Part shown: piece by piece, positions 8,201 to 18,200 of the stretch | Position numbering within the stretch: the stretch's first letter is position 1 | How the letters are laid out: every line of letters begins with the position of its first letter | Assembly (NCBI GenBank): GCA_963730065.1 | Contig: CAVSQL010000024.1 | Coordinates: 1 to 64,000, forward strand | Reading direction: 5' to 3' | Source: UBA9676 sp963730065 | Lineage (GTDB): Bacteria > Actinomycetota > Actinomycetes > Streptosporangiales > Streptosporangiaceae | DNA length: 64,000 bases | Made by a program: the position numbers and the translations under genes | The notes under the pieces: model-generated | Told to the model about the DNA's origin: nothing | What the model saw: only the letters and a program-made list of their open reading frames with translations | Databases searched by the model: none

Positions 8201-9553
8201 TCAGCTGGGTGCCATATCCACGAACCGGCTGTAATGCCCTTGGAATGCCACCGTCACCGTCGTGGTCGGGCCGTTCCGATGTTTGGCCACGATCATGTCG
8301 GCTTCGCCCGCCCGGGGCGATTCCCGTTCATAGTGGTCCTCGCGATGCAGCAAGATGACCACGTCCGAGTCCTGCTCGATCGAACCGCTCTCACGTAGGT
8401 CCGACAGCAGGGGGCGCTTATCGTTGCGCTGCTCCGGTCCGCGGTTGAGCTGGGAGATGGCGACGACCGGCACGTCGATCTCCTTGGCCAGCAGCTTGAG
8501 CGAGCGCGACATATCCGACACTTCCTGCTGCCGGTTCTCCACTCGCCGGGGCGAGCTCATCAGCTGCAGGTAGTCGACGACCACCAGCCGCAGGTCGTGG
8601 CGCTGCTTGAGACGGCGGCACTTGGCCCGGATCTCCATCATCGACATGTTCGGCGAGTCGTCGATGAACAGCGGCGCGTCGACCACCTCGCTCATCCGCC
8701 GGGCCAGCCTGGTCCAGTCGTCCTCCCCCAGCTGGCCGGTACGCATCGCGTGCAGCGGCACCCGCGCCTCGGCCGAGAGCAGCCGCATGGTGATCTCGTT
8801 GCGGCTCATCTCCAGGCTGAACATCACGGTCGCCATCCGGTGCTTCACCGCCGCCGCCCGAGCAAGATCCAAAGCCAGCGTCGACTTCCCGACCGCCGGC
8901 CTCGCCGCGATGACGATCATCTGACCTGCGTGAAGGCCGTTGGTGAGGGCGTCAAGGTCGGCGAAGCCGGTCGGAACGCCGGTCATCACGCCGCCGCGCG
9001 AGCCGATCGCCTCGATCTCGTCCAGCGCGCCGGGCATGATCTCCGACAGGGGCAGATAGTCCTCGGTGACCCGGCGCTCGGTAACGCCGTAGATCTCGGC
9101 CTGCGCGCGGTCCACCAGCTCGTCGGCGTCCCCGTCGCCCGCGTAGCCGAGCTGCACGATCCGCGTGCCGACCTCGACCAGGCGGCGCAGGATCGCGCGC
9201 TCGCGGACGATCCGGGCGTAGTAGCCGGCGTTCGCCGCGGTTGGCACCGACGCCATGAGCGTGTGCAGGTACGCCCCGCCACCGACCCGCGCGAGCTCCC
9301 CCCGCTTGCCCAGCAGGTCACTGACGGTCACTGGATCGGCCGGCTCGCCTCGGCCGTAGAGCTCCAGGATGGCCTCGTGCACCAGCTGATGGGCGGGGCG
9401 GTAGTGATCGGCCGGACGGATCACCTCCATCACGTCGGAGATGGCGTCCTTCGACATCAGCATGCCGCCGAGGACACACTGCTCAGCCGCGAGATCGTGG
9501 GGCGGCGTACGCTCGAAGTCCCCGTCCCGAGAGGCGATCTCGGTAACGCTCAC
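8201..9553 (-). CDS. dnaB: Replicative DNA helicase DnaB
   Basis: 450 aa. The N-terminal DnaB domain starts PPHDLAAEQCVLGGMLMSKD; the RecA-like ATPase domain has Walker A ARPAVGKST (near residue 220) and a Walker B-like LVVVDYLQLM, then SQLNRGPEQRNDKRP and LLHREDHY. Length is normal for an intein-less DnaB. It unwinds DNA at the fork as a hexamer and is loaded in actinobacteria with help of DciA, which is encoded at 49942. It is last in the rpsF-ssb-rpsR-rplI-dnaB direction, but a 534-bp region and a small plus-strand gene separate it from rplI. Confidence 0.97.
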   Translation of the reverse strand: MSVTEIASRDGDFERTPPHDLAAEQCVLGGMLMSKDAISDVMEVIRPADHYRPAHQLVHEAILELYGRGEPADPVTVSDLLGKRGELARVGGGAYLHTLMASVPTAANAGYYARIVRERAILRRLVEVGTRIVQLGYAGDGDADELVDRAQAEIYGVTERRVTEDYLPLSEIMPGALDEIEAIGSRGGVMTGVPTGFADLDALTNGLHAGQMIVIAARPAVGKSTLALDLARAAAVKHRMATVMFSLEMSRNEITMRLLSAEARVPLHAMRTGQLGEDDWTRLARRMSEVVDAPLFIDDSPNMSMMEIRAKCRRLKQRHDLRLVVVDYLQLMSSPRRVENRQQEVSDMSRSLKLLAKEIDVPVVAISQLNRGPEQRNDKRPLLSDLRESGSIEQDSDVVILLHREDHYERESPRAGEADMIVAKHRNGPTTTVTVAFQGHYSRFVDMAPS

Positions 9554-10086
9554 CGGACTCCCCTCCCCGTGCCAACCGACTCACACCTAGTGGCGCGCAC
9601 CCGCCGCCAACTCAGTTGTAGTAGGTGGCTACGACAGTCTTGTGGGGCCCGCCCCCCGGCGTCCAATCGCAGTGTGCATAACCCTGTGGAAATTCTGTGC
9701 AGACACGCCGATTGCCCTGTGCGCAAGCTGAGGATACGCGTGGGGACACGGCATAACGATTGGCGTCCACGCCCGCCGCTACCTGCCTTGATGCCGTCCA
9801 CGGCCTGTGCGCGGAAAAAATTTCCGGCCACGCCGCCATCCACATTCCCCGTGGAGTTGTCCACATCGAATAGGCCGCCATGCGTCATCTGCCGGGCTCA
9901 CCAGGATCCCGCCGCGGTACAGCCAACGGCGGTTCGCTGAACCCACGGCGGGCGCGTGGTGTACGGGAGGTGAGGACGGGCCGGGACGGGACGCGCGGCG
10001 GCCGCGGAGGCTGGTCCCTCAGGCCGCCGTTCGCAGCGGGCGGAACCCGTCACGATCATGGTCCGGCTTGCCCTATTGTCTCGCAC
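9554..10086. promoter_or_regulatory. dnaB upstream region with DnaA-box-like sites
   Basis: No gene is evident in these 533 bp. TTGTCCACA at 9857-9865 is a perfect actinobacterial DnaA box, and TGTGGAAAT at 9685-9693 is the complement of ATTTCCACA, a near match. Both lie upstream of dnaB, so DnaA may control or titrate here. The rest is mixed-composition sequence without long open frames of good codon use. Confidence 0.5.
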
Positions 10087-10287
10087 ATGTGTTCGACGGT
10101 GGAGGAGCGCTTGGCGCTGATTGGCATGGCCATCGACGAGGTAGCTGCGGCGGCCAGCGCGGGCGAACTCTCCAGCGCCAGGATGGCCGAACTGACCGCC
10201 CGGCTGGCCCAAATCTGGACCATGATCGCCGAACTCGACCCCGCGCTGGCCAGGCGGCTGCCGGGCTACGCCGTTGACAGCGAGTAA
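10087..10287 (+). CDS. Small conserved-looking hypothetical protein
   Basis: 66 aa from ATG 10087 (MCSTVEERLALIGMAIDEVA). It is predicted almost wholly helical with heptad-like spacing (AELTARLAQIWTMIAELDPALARRL). There is no membrane segment or cysteine pattern. It lies alone and divergent from dnaB. The function is unknown; codon use and the amphipathic pattern support a real gene. Confidence 0.55.
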   Translation: MCSTVEERLALIGMAIDEVAAAASAGELSSARMAELTARLAQIWTMIAELDPALARRLPGYAVDSE

Positions 10288-10361
10288 CCCCACCGGCCAG
10301 CACGCCGGCCCGCGGGCGAGCCCAGCTGCGTCAGGCACCGCCGCGGTGCCGCCGCGGTGCC

Positions 10362-10823
10362 TCAGGAGCCGGTGATCTCGATGTCGAGCGTGGCGCTGAC
10401 CTCGGGATGCAGGCGGACCGTGACCTGATGCGACCCGACGGTCTTGATCGGGGTGCGCACCTCGATCCTGCGCTTGTCCAGAGCCGGGCCGCCCGCGGCG
10501 CGGACCGCGTCGGCGATGTCCGCCGGCCCTACCGAGCCGAACAGCCTGCCGGCGCCGCCAGACCTGACCTGCAGCCGGACCTTCATCTCCGCCAGTGCGG
10601 TGGCCGCGGCCCTGGCGTCGTCGAGGCCGCGGATGTCACGGGCGGCCCGGGCCCGCTTGATCAGGTCGATCTGCTTCTCTGCCCCGCGTGTCCACCGCAT
10701 GGCGAGCCCACGCGGCACCAGGTAGTTCCGGCCGTACCCGCCGGCCACCTCCACCACGTCACCAGGAGCGCCCAGGCCGGTGACCTCCTGGGTGAGGATG
10801 AGTTTCATCGGCGTGCGACTCAT
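10362..10823 (-). CDS. rplI: 50S ribosomal protein L9
   Basis: 153 aa from ATG 10823, which follows GAGAGG; an internal ATG at 10808 (MKLILTQEV) is the start homologous to most L9 proteins but has no ribosome site. N-domain signature GDVVEVAGGYGRNYLVPRG is present, followed by the connecting helix and a C-domain with AGRLFGSVGPADIADAV and KRRIEVRTPIKTVG. L9 binds 23S rRNA at the base of the L1 stalk. It is 22 bp after rpsR in the same operon. Confidence 0.96.
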   Translation of the reverse strand: MSRTPMKLILTQEVTGLGAPGDVVEVAGGYGRNYLVPRGLAMRWTRGAEKQIDLIKRARAARDIRGLDDARAAATALAEMKVRLQVRSGGAGRLFGSVGPADIADAVRAAGGPALDKRRIEVRTPIKTVGSHQVTVRLHPEVSATLDIEITGS

Positions 10824-10845
10824 TGGGTTGATCCTCTCGCCCGGC

Positions 10846-11082
10846 CTAGCGGGGGGTGCTGGAGTACGGCAGCATCGCCATCTCACGGGCGTTCTTGATG
10901 GCCGTGGCGACGTCGCGCTGGTGCTGGGTGCAGTTGCCGGTGACCCGCCTGGCCCTGATCTTGCCGCGGTCGGAGATGAACTTACGCAGCAGCCCCGTGT
11001 CCTTGTAGTCCACGTAGCTGATCTTTTCCTGGCAGAACAGGCAGACTTTCTTTCTCGGCTTGCGAATAGGTGCTTTCGCCAT
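10846..11082 (-). CDS. rpsR: 30S ribosomal protein S18
   Basis: 78 aa. Signature CLFCQEKISYVDYKD, then LLRKFISDRGKI and RARRVTGNCTQHQRDVATAI, match S18. The CxxC pair with the later Cys is the zinc-containing (C+) version, so under zinc limitation another paralogue could replace it. It binds 16S rRNA together with S6, which is encoded in the same operon. A strong ribosome site AAGGAG precedes ATG 11082. Confidence 0.97.
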   Translation of the reverse strand: MAKAPIRKPRKKVCLFCQEKISYVDYKDTGLLRKFISDRGKIRARRVTGNCTQHQRDVATAIKNAREMAMLPYSSTPR

Positions 11083-11137
11083 CGTGGTGCTCCTTGGAAG
11101 AGCCCCGCTTGCCGCGGGGATGGTGTGTTATCAGGTG

Positions 11138-11650
11138 TCAGAACGGAGGTTCGTCGGACGCGCCGTCGCCCCCGAAACCACCGGCTTCGGCGGCCCACGG
11201 GTCCTCCGCCGGGCGCCCGCCTGAGCCACTGGACCCGCCAGACCCGCCAGATCCGCCGCTGCCGCCGAAGCCGCCGCTGGACCGGTTGGTCTTGGTGACC
11301 TTGGCCGAGGCGTTGCGCATGGACGGGCCGACATCGTCGACCTCGACCTCGTAGACGGTCCGCTTCTCGCCTTCCCTGGTCTCGTAGGACCGCTGGCGCA
11401 GCCGCCCGGTGACGATCACCCGCATGCCCCGCTGCAGGGTCTCGGCCACGTTCTCAGCCGCCTGGCGCCAGACGTTGCAGGTGAGGAAGAGGCTGTCGCC
11501 GTCCTTCCACTCGTTGGTGGCCTTGTCCAGGTACCGGGGGGTGGAGGCGACGCGGAACTTGGCGACCGCCTGGCCGGTAGGGGTGTAGCGCAGTTCCGGG
11601 TCGTTGACCAGGTTGCCGGCGATCGTGATCTGGGTGTCGCCTGCTGCCAT
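11138..11650 (-). CDS. ssb: Single-stranded DNA-binding protein
   Basis: 170 aa. OB-fold residues 1-115 begin GDTQITIAGNLVNDPELRYT and include FLTCNVWRQAAENVAETLQ. A Gly/Ser-rich linker (about residues 123-145, with GGSGGSGG repeats) leads to the acidic tip ASDEPPF, which binds partner replication proteins. The operon position rpsF-ssb-rpsR-rplI is standard. Confidence 0.97.
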   Translation of the reverse strand: MAAGDTQITIAGNLVNDPELRYTPTGQAVAKFRVASTPRYLDKATNEWKDGDSLFLTCNVWRQAAENVAETLQRGMRVIVTGRLRQRSYETREGEKRTVYEVEVDDVGPSMRNASAKVTKTNRSSGGFGGSGGSGGSGGSSGSGGRPAEDPWAAEAGGFGGDGASDEPPF

Positions 11651-11709
11651 CGAGTACTCCTGGTCCCTTCAGGGGATGTAGTTGGTCACGCGCGCGGCTG
11701 GGCCGCGGC

Positions 11710-12000
11710 TCAATGGTGCTCCGGGCGCAGGACCTTGGTCCGCAGGACCGCCTCGTTCAGGCTGAGCTGGCGGTCGAGCTCCCGGACGGTGTCTGGCTCG
11801 GCGAGCATGTCAATGACGGCGTAGATGCCCTCGGGCTTCTTGTCGATTTCGTAGGCCAGCCGCCGCCGGCCCCACACATCGACCTTGTCTACGCTTCCGC
11901 CCCCGTCCCTGATCACCGTGAGGAACTGGTCCAGCGAAGGCTGGACGGTGGCTTCCTCAAGACCTGGGTCGAGGATGATCATCATTTCGTAGCGGCGCAT
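11710..12000 (-). CDS. rpsF: 30S ribosomal protein S6
   Basis: 96 aa from ATG 12000, chosen because AGGAG lies 6 nt upstream and because MRRYEMMIILDPGLEE is the usual S6 N-terminus; an upstream GTG at 12036 would add 12 non-conserved residues. WGRRRLAYEIDKKPEGIYAV is the S6 signature. First gene of the operon with ssb, rpsR and rplI. It forms a dimer with S18 on 16S rRNA. Confidence 0.96.
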   Translation of the reverse strand: MRRYEMMIILDPGLEEATVQPSLDQFLTVIRDGGGSVDKVDVWGRRRLAYEIDKKPEGIYAVIDMLAEPDTVRELDRQLSLNEAVLRTKVLRPEHH

Positions 12001-12209
12001 GAGCGGCTCCTGCCTCCTCTGGACTGGCGCGGTCACGGTCTCTCCGTGACAGGAGGGGCTGCACCATGGCGGCCCGGCCCTATTTGCCCGGGTGGCGCAG
12101 CCGAGTCAGCTTACCAGGACCCCACTGACAAAATGGCGCAGGATTCCGGCCCGGCCCGGACGGGCACACTCCCACTGACCTGTCGAGGGAGCACGAAGGG
12201 TGGCGGCCG

Positions 12210-12512
12210 ATGTCGCAGGCCACGAGGGCTCGCATGCATCCGCGCATCACGCTGAACTCTGACGGCGAAAAACACCCGCGGGAGAACAGCCTGGCCATCT
12301 TCACACTCATCGCCGGGCTGGTGGCCTTCACCGTCGGCTGGATAGTCGCCCGGCACGTGATCGCTTTCTGGATCTCGCTGGTCACGATGGTGGTCGGCTT
12401 CTACGGCCAGCTGATCTCGGCGACCCGCGAGCAGCGGATAATCATCGTCACCGGCCTGATCGCTGCCTTTGTCGGGGGCGCGCTGGCCCTCGGTCACGGC
12501 GGCCCCTTCTGA
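12210..12512 (+). CDS. Small membrane protein of unknown function
   Basis: 100 aa from ATG 12210, divergent from rpsF with a 209-bp gap. After a polar N-terminus it has three hydrophobic segments: about residues 27-46 (LAIFTLIAGLVAFTVGWIV), 50-66 and 76-93, ending in GHGGPF. No known motif is seen. It is likely an integral membrane protein; its role is unknown. Confidence 0.6.
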   Translation: MSQATRARMHPRITLNSDGEKHPRENSLAIFTLIAGLVAFTVGWIVARHVIAFWISLVTMVVGFYGQLISATREQRIIIVTGLIAAFVGGALALGHGGPF

Positions 12513-12625
12513 CCCACGGCGCCCGGAAGCTGCCCGGGTCAGGCGGGCGGGTACCGACGCGGTAAGGTGCACGGCCCCGTCGGGCGCTGCTACAACGGCG
12601 CGCCGCCCTCGTTAGGCTCGGGGGC

Positions 12626-13441
12626 ATGGTCCGCATCGGTGCCCACGACCGTGAGGGCGACCCGCTGCCGGTGGTGCACGCCACCGGTGCCGACGTCGTC
12701 CAGTTCTTCCTCGGCGACCCGCAGGGCTGGGACCCGCCGACCTTCCCCGGCGGTGACGCGGCGGCGCTGCGTGACGCGCTCGCGGTGGCGGGCGTGGATG
12801 TGTACATCCACGCGCCCTATGGCATCAACGTGGCGAGCGCGAACAACCGGATCAGGATCCCCAGCCGCAAGCTGCTGGCCCAGCAGCTGGAGGCGGCGGC
12901 GGCGGTCGGGGCCAAGGGCCTGGTGGTGCACGGCGGCCACGTCACCGGCGGGGTGGCCGACGACGTCGGCTACGACAACTGGCGCAAGGCGATGGAGCGC
13001 ATCGCGCGCCCGGTCCCGCTGCTGATCGAGAACACGGCCGGCGGCGACCATGCCATGGCCCGGGGTGCCGGCGCTCTCGCCCGCTTGTGGGACACGATCG
13101 GGGACCTGGCCGAGGCGCCGTCCGGCGGGGAGAACGGCCAGGGCGGGGGGCAGATCGGGTTCTGCCTGGACACCTGTCATGCGCATGCCGGCGGTGACGA
13201 CCTGGCCGGGATCGTGGATCGGGTGAAGGCGATCACCGGCCGGATCGACCTGGTGCACTGCAACAACTCACGGGACGAGTTCGGCTCGGGCCGGGACCGC
13301 CACGCACCCATCGAGTCGGGGACCATCGACCCGGCCCTGCTCCTGGACGTGGTCCGCGCCGCCGGCGCTCCGGTGATCTCCGAGACCCCCGACCCCAAGG
13401 CCGACGTCCGCTGGCTCCGCCAGCACCTCCCCGCCACCTGA
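12626..13441 (+). CDS. nfo: Endonuclease IV-like AP endonuclease (TIM barrel)
   Basis: 271 aa. Metal-ligand positions of the AP endonuclease 2 family are in order: HAPYGINVAS, LVVHGGHVTGG, LLIENTAGGDHAM, GFCLDTCHAHAGG, LVHCNNSRDEFGSGRDRHAPIESG (split here by family blocks) and VISETPD. Endonuclease IV uses three zinc ions to cut abasic sites during base excision repair. It is shorter than some homologues but complete. The next gene is convergent, and a palindromic repeat lies between them. Confidence 0.85.
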   Translation: MVRIGAHDREGDPLPVVHATGADVVQFFLGDPQGWDPPTFPGGDAAALRDALAVAGVDVYIHAPYGINVASANNRIRIPSRKLLAQQLEAAAAVGAKGLVVHGGHVTGGVADDVGYDNWRKAMERIARPVPLLIENTAGGDHAMARGAGALARLWDTIGDLAEAPSGGENGQGGGQIGFCLDTCHAHAGGDDLAGIVDRVKAITGRIDLVHCNNSRDEFGSGRDRHAPIESGTIDPALLLDVVRAAGAPVISETPDPKADVRWLRQHLPAT

Positions 13442-13492
13442 GCCTCTGCGCCGCCCATCTACCGGTCCAGGGTGGCCACCGGTGCTGACTTC

Positions 13493-13553
13493 CCACGACT
13501 TTGCGTCACGGTCACGTCGGTTTCGCCCCGGTTCCGGTGACGCAAACTCGTGG
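13493..13553. repeat. Palindromic repeat element, copy 1, at a convergent junction
   Basis: CCACGACTTTGCGTCAC (13493-13509) pairs with GTGACGCAAACTCGTGG (13537-13553), 16 of 17 positions, around a 27-nt loop. A second copy at 33699-33759, in the other orientation, shares both arms and loop sequence (CACGTCGGTTT here, CACGTCCGTTT there). Both lie between convergent genes, so a bidirectional terminator or a REP/MITE-like dispersed element is likely. Confidence 0.8.
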
Positions 13554-13568
13554 CATGTGCCCGCCCGG

Positions 13569-14993
13569 TTAACCGGTGTCGCCGACGAGGCGGCGGAACG
13601 TTGGGCGCGGCCGCAGGCGCAGGACGAAGCGGTCGGCCGCGCCATCGAGCACCCCGCCGGCCGGGTCATCGACCCCGTCGGCGCGCACCACGTCCGCCTC
13701 CGGGCGGAGGATGTCCCGCACGACCAGTGCGCACAGCAACGCGACCGTCCCGAGCCGGGCGAGCAGCGCGGCGAAGTACAGGCCGGTGCCGATGCCGCCT
13801 TCGGCGGCCGGTACCGGGCCGGTGGCGAGCAAGGTGATCAGGTAGGCCCAGATCGCGAAGAAGTACCCCACCTCGGCCAGCTGCCAGAGGGCATAGGACC
13901 ACAGCCGCGGCCGGGCCAGCACAACGAGTGGCACCAGCCAGATGACGTACTGCGGCGACCACACCTTGTTGGCGAGCAGGAACACGGCGAGCACGAGGAA
14001 GAAGACCTGCGGCAGCCGGGGGCGCCGGGGCGCGGCGAGGATGATCATCGCGATGAGCACGCACCCGGCCAGGAAGATCGCGAATGAGAGCGTGTCGAGC
14101 GAGCCGATCCCGAGCGTGCCAAGGAAGGGCCAGCGCTCGGTTTCGAAGTAGTACCAGACGGATCCCCAGTCGGCGGCCCGGCCGGCGCTCAGCCCGTAGA
14201 AGCGTGCCCAGCCGGTGGGCGCGACGATGGCCACGGGCAGGTTCACCGCGAGCCAGGCCACGGCGGCGGAGACCGTGGTCACGGCGAACGCCCGCAGCCG
14301 GCCAGCCCGCAGGCACAGCAGCAGCAGCGGGCCGAAGAAGACCAGCGGGTAGAACTTGGTGGCTACCGCCAGGCCTAGCAGCACCCCGGCCACGACCTGG
14401 CGACGTGCGGCCCAGGCGGCCATGCCCAGCGCGACCAGCCCCATCGCGATGAGGTCCCAGTTGATGAAGGAGGCGAGGATCAGGCCCGGCGCCAGCGCGA
14501 CCAGCAGCGCGGTCCACCGCCGGGACGGACCCGCCAGGTAGGCCGTGGCCAATGTGCCAGCGACCGCGAACAGCGCCAGCAGCAGCACGGTGGCGTCGAA
14601 GAACTCCCGGCCCCGGATGTAGGGGTCGTGGATGGGCTGGACCAGCCAGGCGACCGCCTGCATCGCGGCGCCGATCAGCACCGGGTACTCGACGGGGTGC
14701 TGGGTGTAGGGGACCCGGCCCGTGGACAGGCCCTCGCCGAAGTACAGCGGGTAGATGTCGGTGTAGCAGTGGGCCTGGAACTGCTTGAGGTAGACGTTCC
14801 AGTCGCCGCCGCGGCAGGCGGCCTTGTTGAGGAAACCGAGCGCGCTGCCGATCAGGCTGGCCGTGACCAGCACCGTGGTCGAGCCGACGACCACGGCCAG
14901 CCGCCCGCGCCACGGGGCCACGCCCGCTGGCTGTGGCCGCGGTGCGGGACCTGGCGCTCTGGTCTCAGCCCCCGTGGTCTCACGCTCCGTCAT
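13569..14993 (-). CDS. GT87-family membrane glycosyltransferase
   Basis: 474 aa from ATG 14993 (MTERETTGA), preceded by GAGGGCGG. After about 30 polar residues come some ten membrane segments. An early periplasmic loop has GGDWNVYLKQFQAHCYTDIY, and ATKFYPLVFFGPLLL and NKVWSPQYVIWL are typical of the GT87 polyprenyl-phosphate-mannose-dependent mannosyltransferases. It follows ponA in the same direction, as in the mycobacterial ponA1 locus. It probably adds a sugar to a lipoglycan or cell-wall glycan at the outer face of the membrane. Confidence 0.85.
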   Translation of the reverse strand: MTERETTGAETRAPGPAPRPQPAGVAPWRGRLAVVVGSTTVLVTASLIGSALGFLNKAACRGGDWNVYLKQFQAHCYTDIYPLYFGEGLSTGRVPYTQHPVEYPVLIGAAMQAVAWLVQPIHDPYIRGREFFDATVLLLALFAVAGTLATAYLAGPSRRWTALLVALAPGLILASFINWDLIAMGLVALGMAAWAARRQVVAGVLLGLAVATKFYPLVFFGPLLLLCLRAGRLRAFAVTTVSAAVAWLAVNLPVAIVAPTGWARFYGLSAGRAADWGSVWYYFETERWPFLGTLGIGSLDTLSFAIFLAGCVLIAMIILAAPRRPRLPQVFFLVLAVFLLANKVWSPQYVIWLVPLVVLARPRLWSYALWQLAEVGYFFAIWAYLITLLATGPVPAAEGGIGTGLYFAALLARLGTVALLCALVVRDILRPEADVVRADGVDDPAGGVLDGAADRFVLRLRPRPTFRRLVGDTG

Positions 14994-15271
14994 CAGCCGC
15001 CCTCGTGGTCTGTCCCGAACGATCCTGCCGTCGCCACCAGGCCGCAACCGCGCGGAACGACGGCACCGGCCGGCCGGGTGCCCATCACGGTCGCGGGTGG
15101 GGCATCACCCCGCCCGTTCATCCAGCATGCCAGCCAGCCCGGCCCAGGGCCCCACCCGGTACCCCGGCACCGCCCAGTGCCCGGCACCGCCCGGCATCCG
15201 GCATCGTTGGGCACCCCGAGGCCGGGCCGGGCCGGAGACACCGGCTCAGCGGCGCTGGCCGGTACTGCCGG

Positions 15272-18200
15272 TCAGGCCTTGCCCTTACGGCCTGGGCTAC
15301 GCCTGCGCCGCCGGGGGCGCAGGCGGGCACCCGCGGGCAGCAGGGCCGTCAGGATGCCAGTTGCCATCACGCCGCCGGCCGCCGCGCCACCGACGGTCGC
15401 CGCACCACCGCCGCCGCCGCCACCACCACCACCACCCAGCGGTGGCACCAGCGTCGGCAGGCCGCTGGGGAGCGGGTTCGGGGTCCGGCACCGGCGGCCG
15501 TTGCCGAAGCAGTTGGGCTTGGGCTTGGGCTTGGGCTTGGGCAGCGGCGGGACCAGGTTCCACGCGGAGCCGAAGTCGGCCGGGAGGGCGGGCCACGCCT
15601 GGACCGGCAGCGAGTTGAACTCCTTCATGAAGTAGTTGTGCCAGATGATGGCCGGCCACTGGCCGCCGTAACCGGCGTATCCCCCGACGCCGAACAGCGT
15701 CTCGATGCCCGCCGGCGGCGTGAAGGCCAGCGCGGACGTGGACGTGCAGAGGCCCTGCTCAGACACCGGGAGCGTGCAGCCTGGGTGGCTGACGAACATC
15801 CCGACCGCCATCGCGTCGCGCTGGGTGGCCCCGAGGAAGAACGCCGACTGGGACAGGTTGGTGGTGCCGGTCTTCGCGATGACCGTCTGGCCGTTGGTCA
15901 GGCCAAGGCCGTTGGCGGTGCCCATCGGCCCCATGTCGAAGGACATGGCGTACTCGACCTCGGCGGCCTGGTCGGGCGTGAGCACCTGGCGCTGGACGAC
16001 CCGCGCCGCGATGACGGAGTTGCCGTCGATGATCTGCTTGATGACGTGCGGGGTGTGATACACGCCGCCGTCAGCCAGCGTGGCGATCATCGTCGCCTGC
16101 TCTTCCACCGTGAGCGACGCCTGGCCGAGCGCGGTGCCCGCCTCATCCCTCATGGTCACCAGGCCGCTTCCCCCCTTGGAGGCGGGGTCGACGTCAACGC
16201 CGAGCGCCTTCGCCATGTTGATGACGCTGTACTGACCGTTGGCCGTATTCAGCGCGACCCGGTGCCACAGGTCGGCGTAGGCGGTGTTGAGCGACATCGC
16301 CGTCGCCTCGACCGGGGTGACCGGCCGGTTGGGGTTGCTCACCTCGTCGTTCTGGACCTCGAAGTAGCCGGCGGGGCTCGCGGGGGTATGCAGGCTGGCG
16401 AACGTCATCGGCGAGGAGTCCGGGGGGATCCACAGCGGCGAGAACCCGTTGAGCTGGCTCGTCTGGACGTTCATGCCCTGCTGCACCGCGGTCGCCAGCA
16501 CGTAGGGCTTGAACGAGGACCCAACCTGATTGCGGGACTGGAGCGCGTTGTCGAACTGGGCGCCCTTCTGCTTGCTGTCGTAGTTCGCCCCGCTGTACAT
16601 GGCCAGGATCGCGCCGGTCCCCGGCTGTTCGAGCACCGCGCCGATGTGCACGAACCTCGGCAGGCAGCCCGCATTCCCGCAGCCCACCGTCACCCCGGCC
16701 GCCAGTGGCGGCGGTTGGTCGTGCTTCATCAGGGCCCGGTTCTGGTTGACCGTGGTGTAGAGCTGGTTCATCAGCGACTTCTTGAAGGTCGTGACGATGT
16801 GCAGTCCCTTGGTGTTGATCTGCCCCAGCGTGTAGCCGTAGGTCTGCTCGAGCTCATTGAGTACCGCCTGCATGATGTAGCCGCGGTAGCCGCTCCAGCT
16901 GTTGTTGAACGCCGGGACGATCTTGGGGAACGCGGCCTTGGCCGCGTCCTGCTGCGACAGCGTGCCCATGCTGACCATGGTGTTGATCACGTAGTGCCAG
17001 CGGAAGACCAGGCCCTGGTAGGGTGCGCCGGCCTTCGGGTCGGGGCTGTAGTAGCTGGGGCTCTGGATCATGGCGGCGATCATCGCGGCCTGGGCCGGCG
17101 TGATCTGGTCGAGCTGCGAGGCATCCAGGCCGAAGTAGGTCTGCGCGGCCGCGCCGACCCCGTACGCGCCCTGGCCGAGGTAGACGGTGTTCAGGTACTG
17201 GGTGAGGATCCACGCCTTGGACTTCACCCGGGACAGCTTCTGCGCGACGAAGATCTCTTTGATCTTGCGCGACATGGTCTGCGCGGTCCCGATGTTGGCG
17301 TAGTAGTTCCTGACCAGCTGCTGGGTGATGGTGGACCCGCCCTGCAGGTTCCCGCTGGAGCTGGTGAGGTCGTAGTAGGCCGCCCGCAGGATGCCGGTGG
17401 GCGAGATGCCGCCCTCGTGCCAGAAGTTCTTGTCCTCCGCGGCGACCACCGCGTTGATAAGAGTGGGCGGGAACTGGCTGTAGTTCAGCGTCTGCCGGTC
17501 GAAGGTGCCGAACCGGCCGATCGGTGTCTTGTTGTCGCTGAAGTAAACGGTGGATGCCGCGTTGATCGCGGCCAGCTGCCGCGTGTTGGGGATCGGGGTC
17601 TTGGAATAGGCGACCGACACCCCCACCGCGCCCAGGATCACCATGACCCCGGCCAGGACGCCGACGACGCCCAGCGCCTTCATCAGGGTCCAGTGCCGCC
17701 ACCAGTCGCCCTTCCGGCGCTCGCGGCCGCCTCTGGGCCCGCCGTCATCCCCGCCGCCGTGGCGGCGGCCGGGCCGGCGGTGATCGGGTGCCCACTGGGT
17801 GGCTGGGCCGCCCGCCCGGCGCCCGCCGGAGCCGTGGCCCGCGCCGTTGCCGGTGTACCCGTCGCTGTAGCCGTTGCCGGTGTAGCCGTTGCCGGTGTAG
17901 CCCGCGCCGTTGGCCCCAGCGCCCCCGGGCGTGACGCCCGTGTCCTGACCCGCGCCGACCCGGGCGGCGTAACGCTGACGGGCCGCGGCATAGCGCTCAC
18001 GGGAGGCGGAGGTCCCGCGGGTGCCCACGGCGGCCTGCCCGCTGCGGGAGCGCGGCGCATCCGGCCGTTCCCGGCTCTCCTCGTGCGCGCCGCGCCCGCG
18101 CGGGGCGCGGCGGTCCTGATCCCCGCGGCTCCAGGGCCGCCCGCCCCGGCCCGGCCCGGCCTGCCCGCCGCCTGAGCCGCCGCGACTACCGAACCGGTCG

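Noticed and set aside
8160..8358. Extension of the Rieske protein to 8358 in its original frame
   Set aside because: After the frame change the product is Arg/Ser-rich, and it would overlap the end of dnaB; the alternative frame stops at 8159 with natural-looking sequence.
17840..17910. Short tandem repeats of GTTGCCGGTGTA type that could suggest a CRISPR-like array
   Set aside because: They are in frame within ponA and encode GYTGNG repeats; no spacers of constant length and no cas genes.
14933..18175. Very long plus-strand open frame opposite ponA (over 1000 codons)
   Set aside because: It is the antisense shadow of the GC-rich ponA gene; its translation is Arg/Gly/Val-rich without any domain, whereas the minus strand has all PBP motifs.
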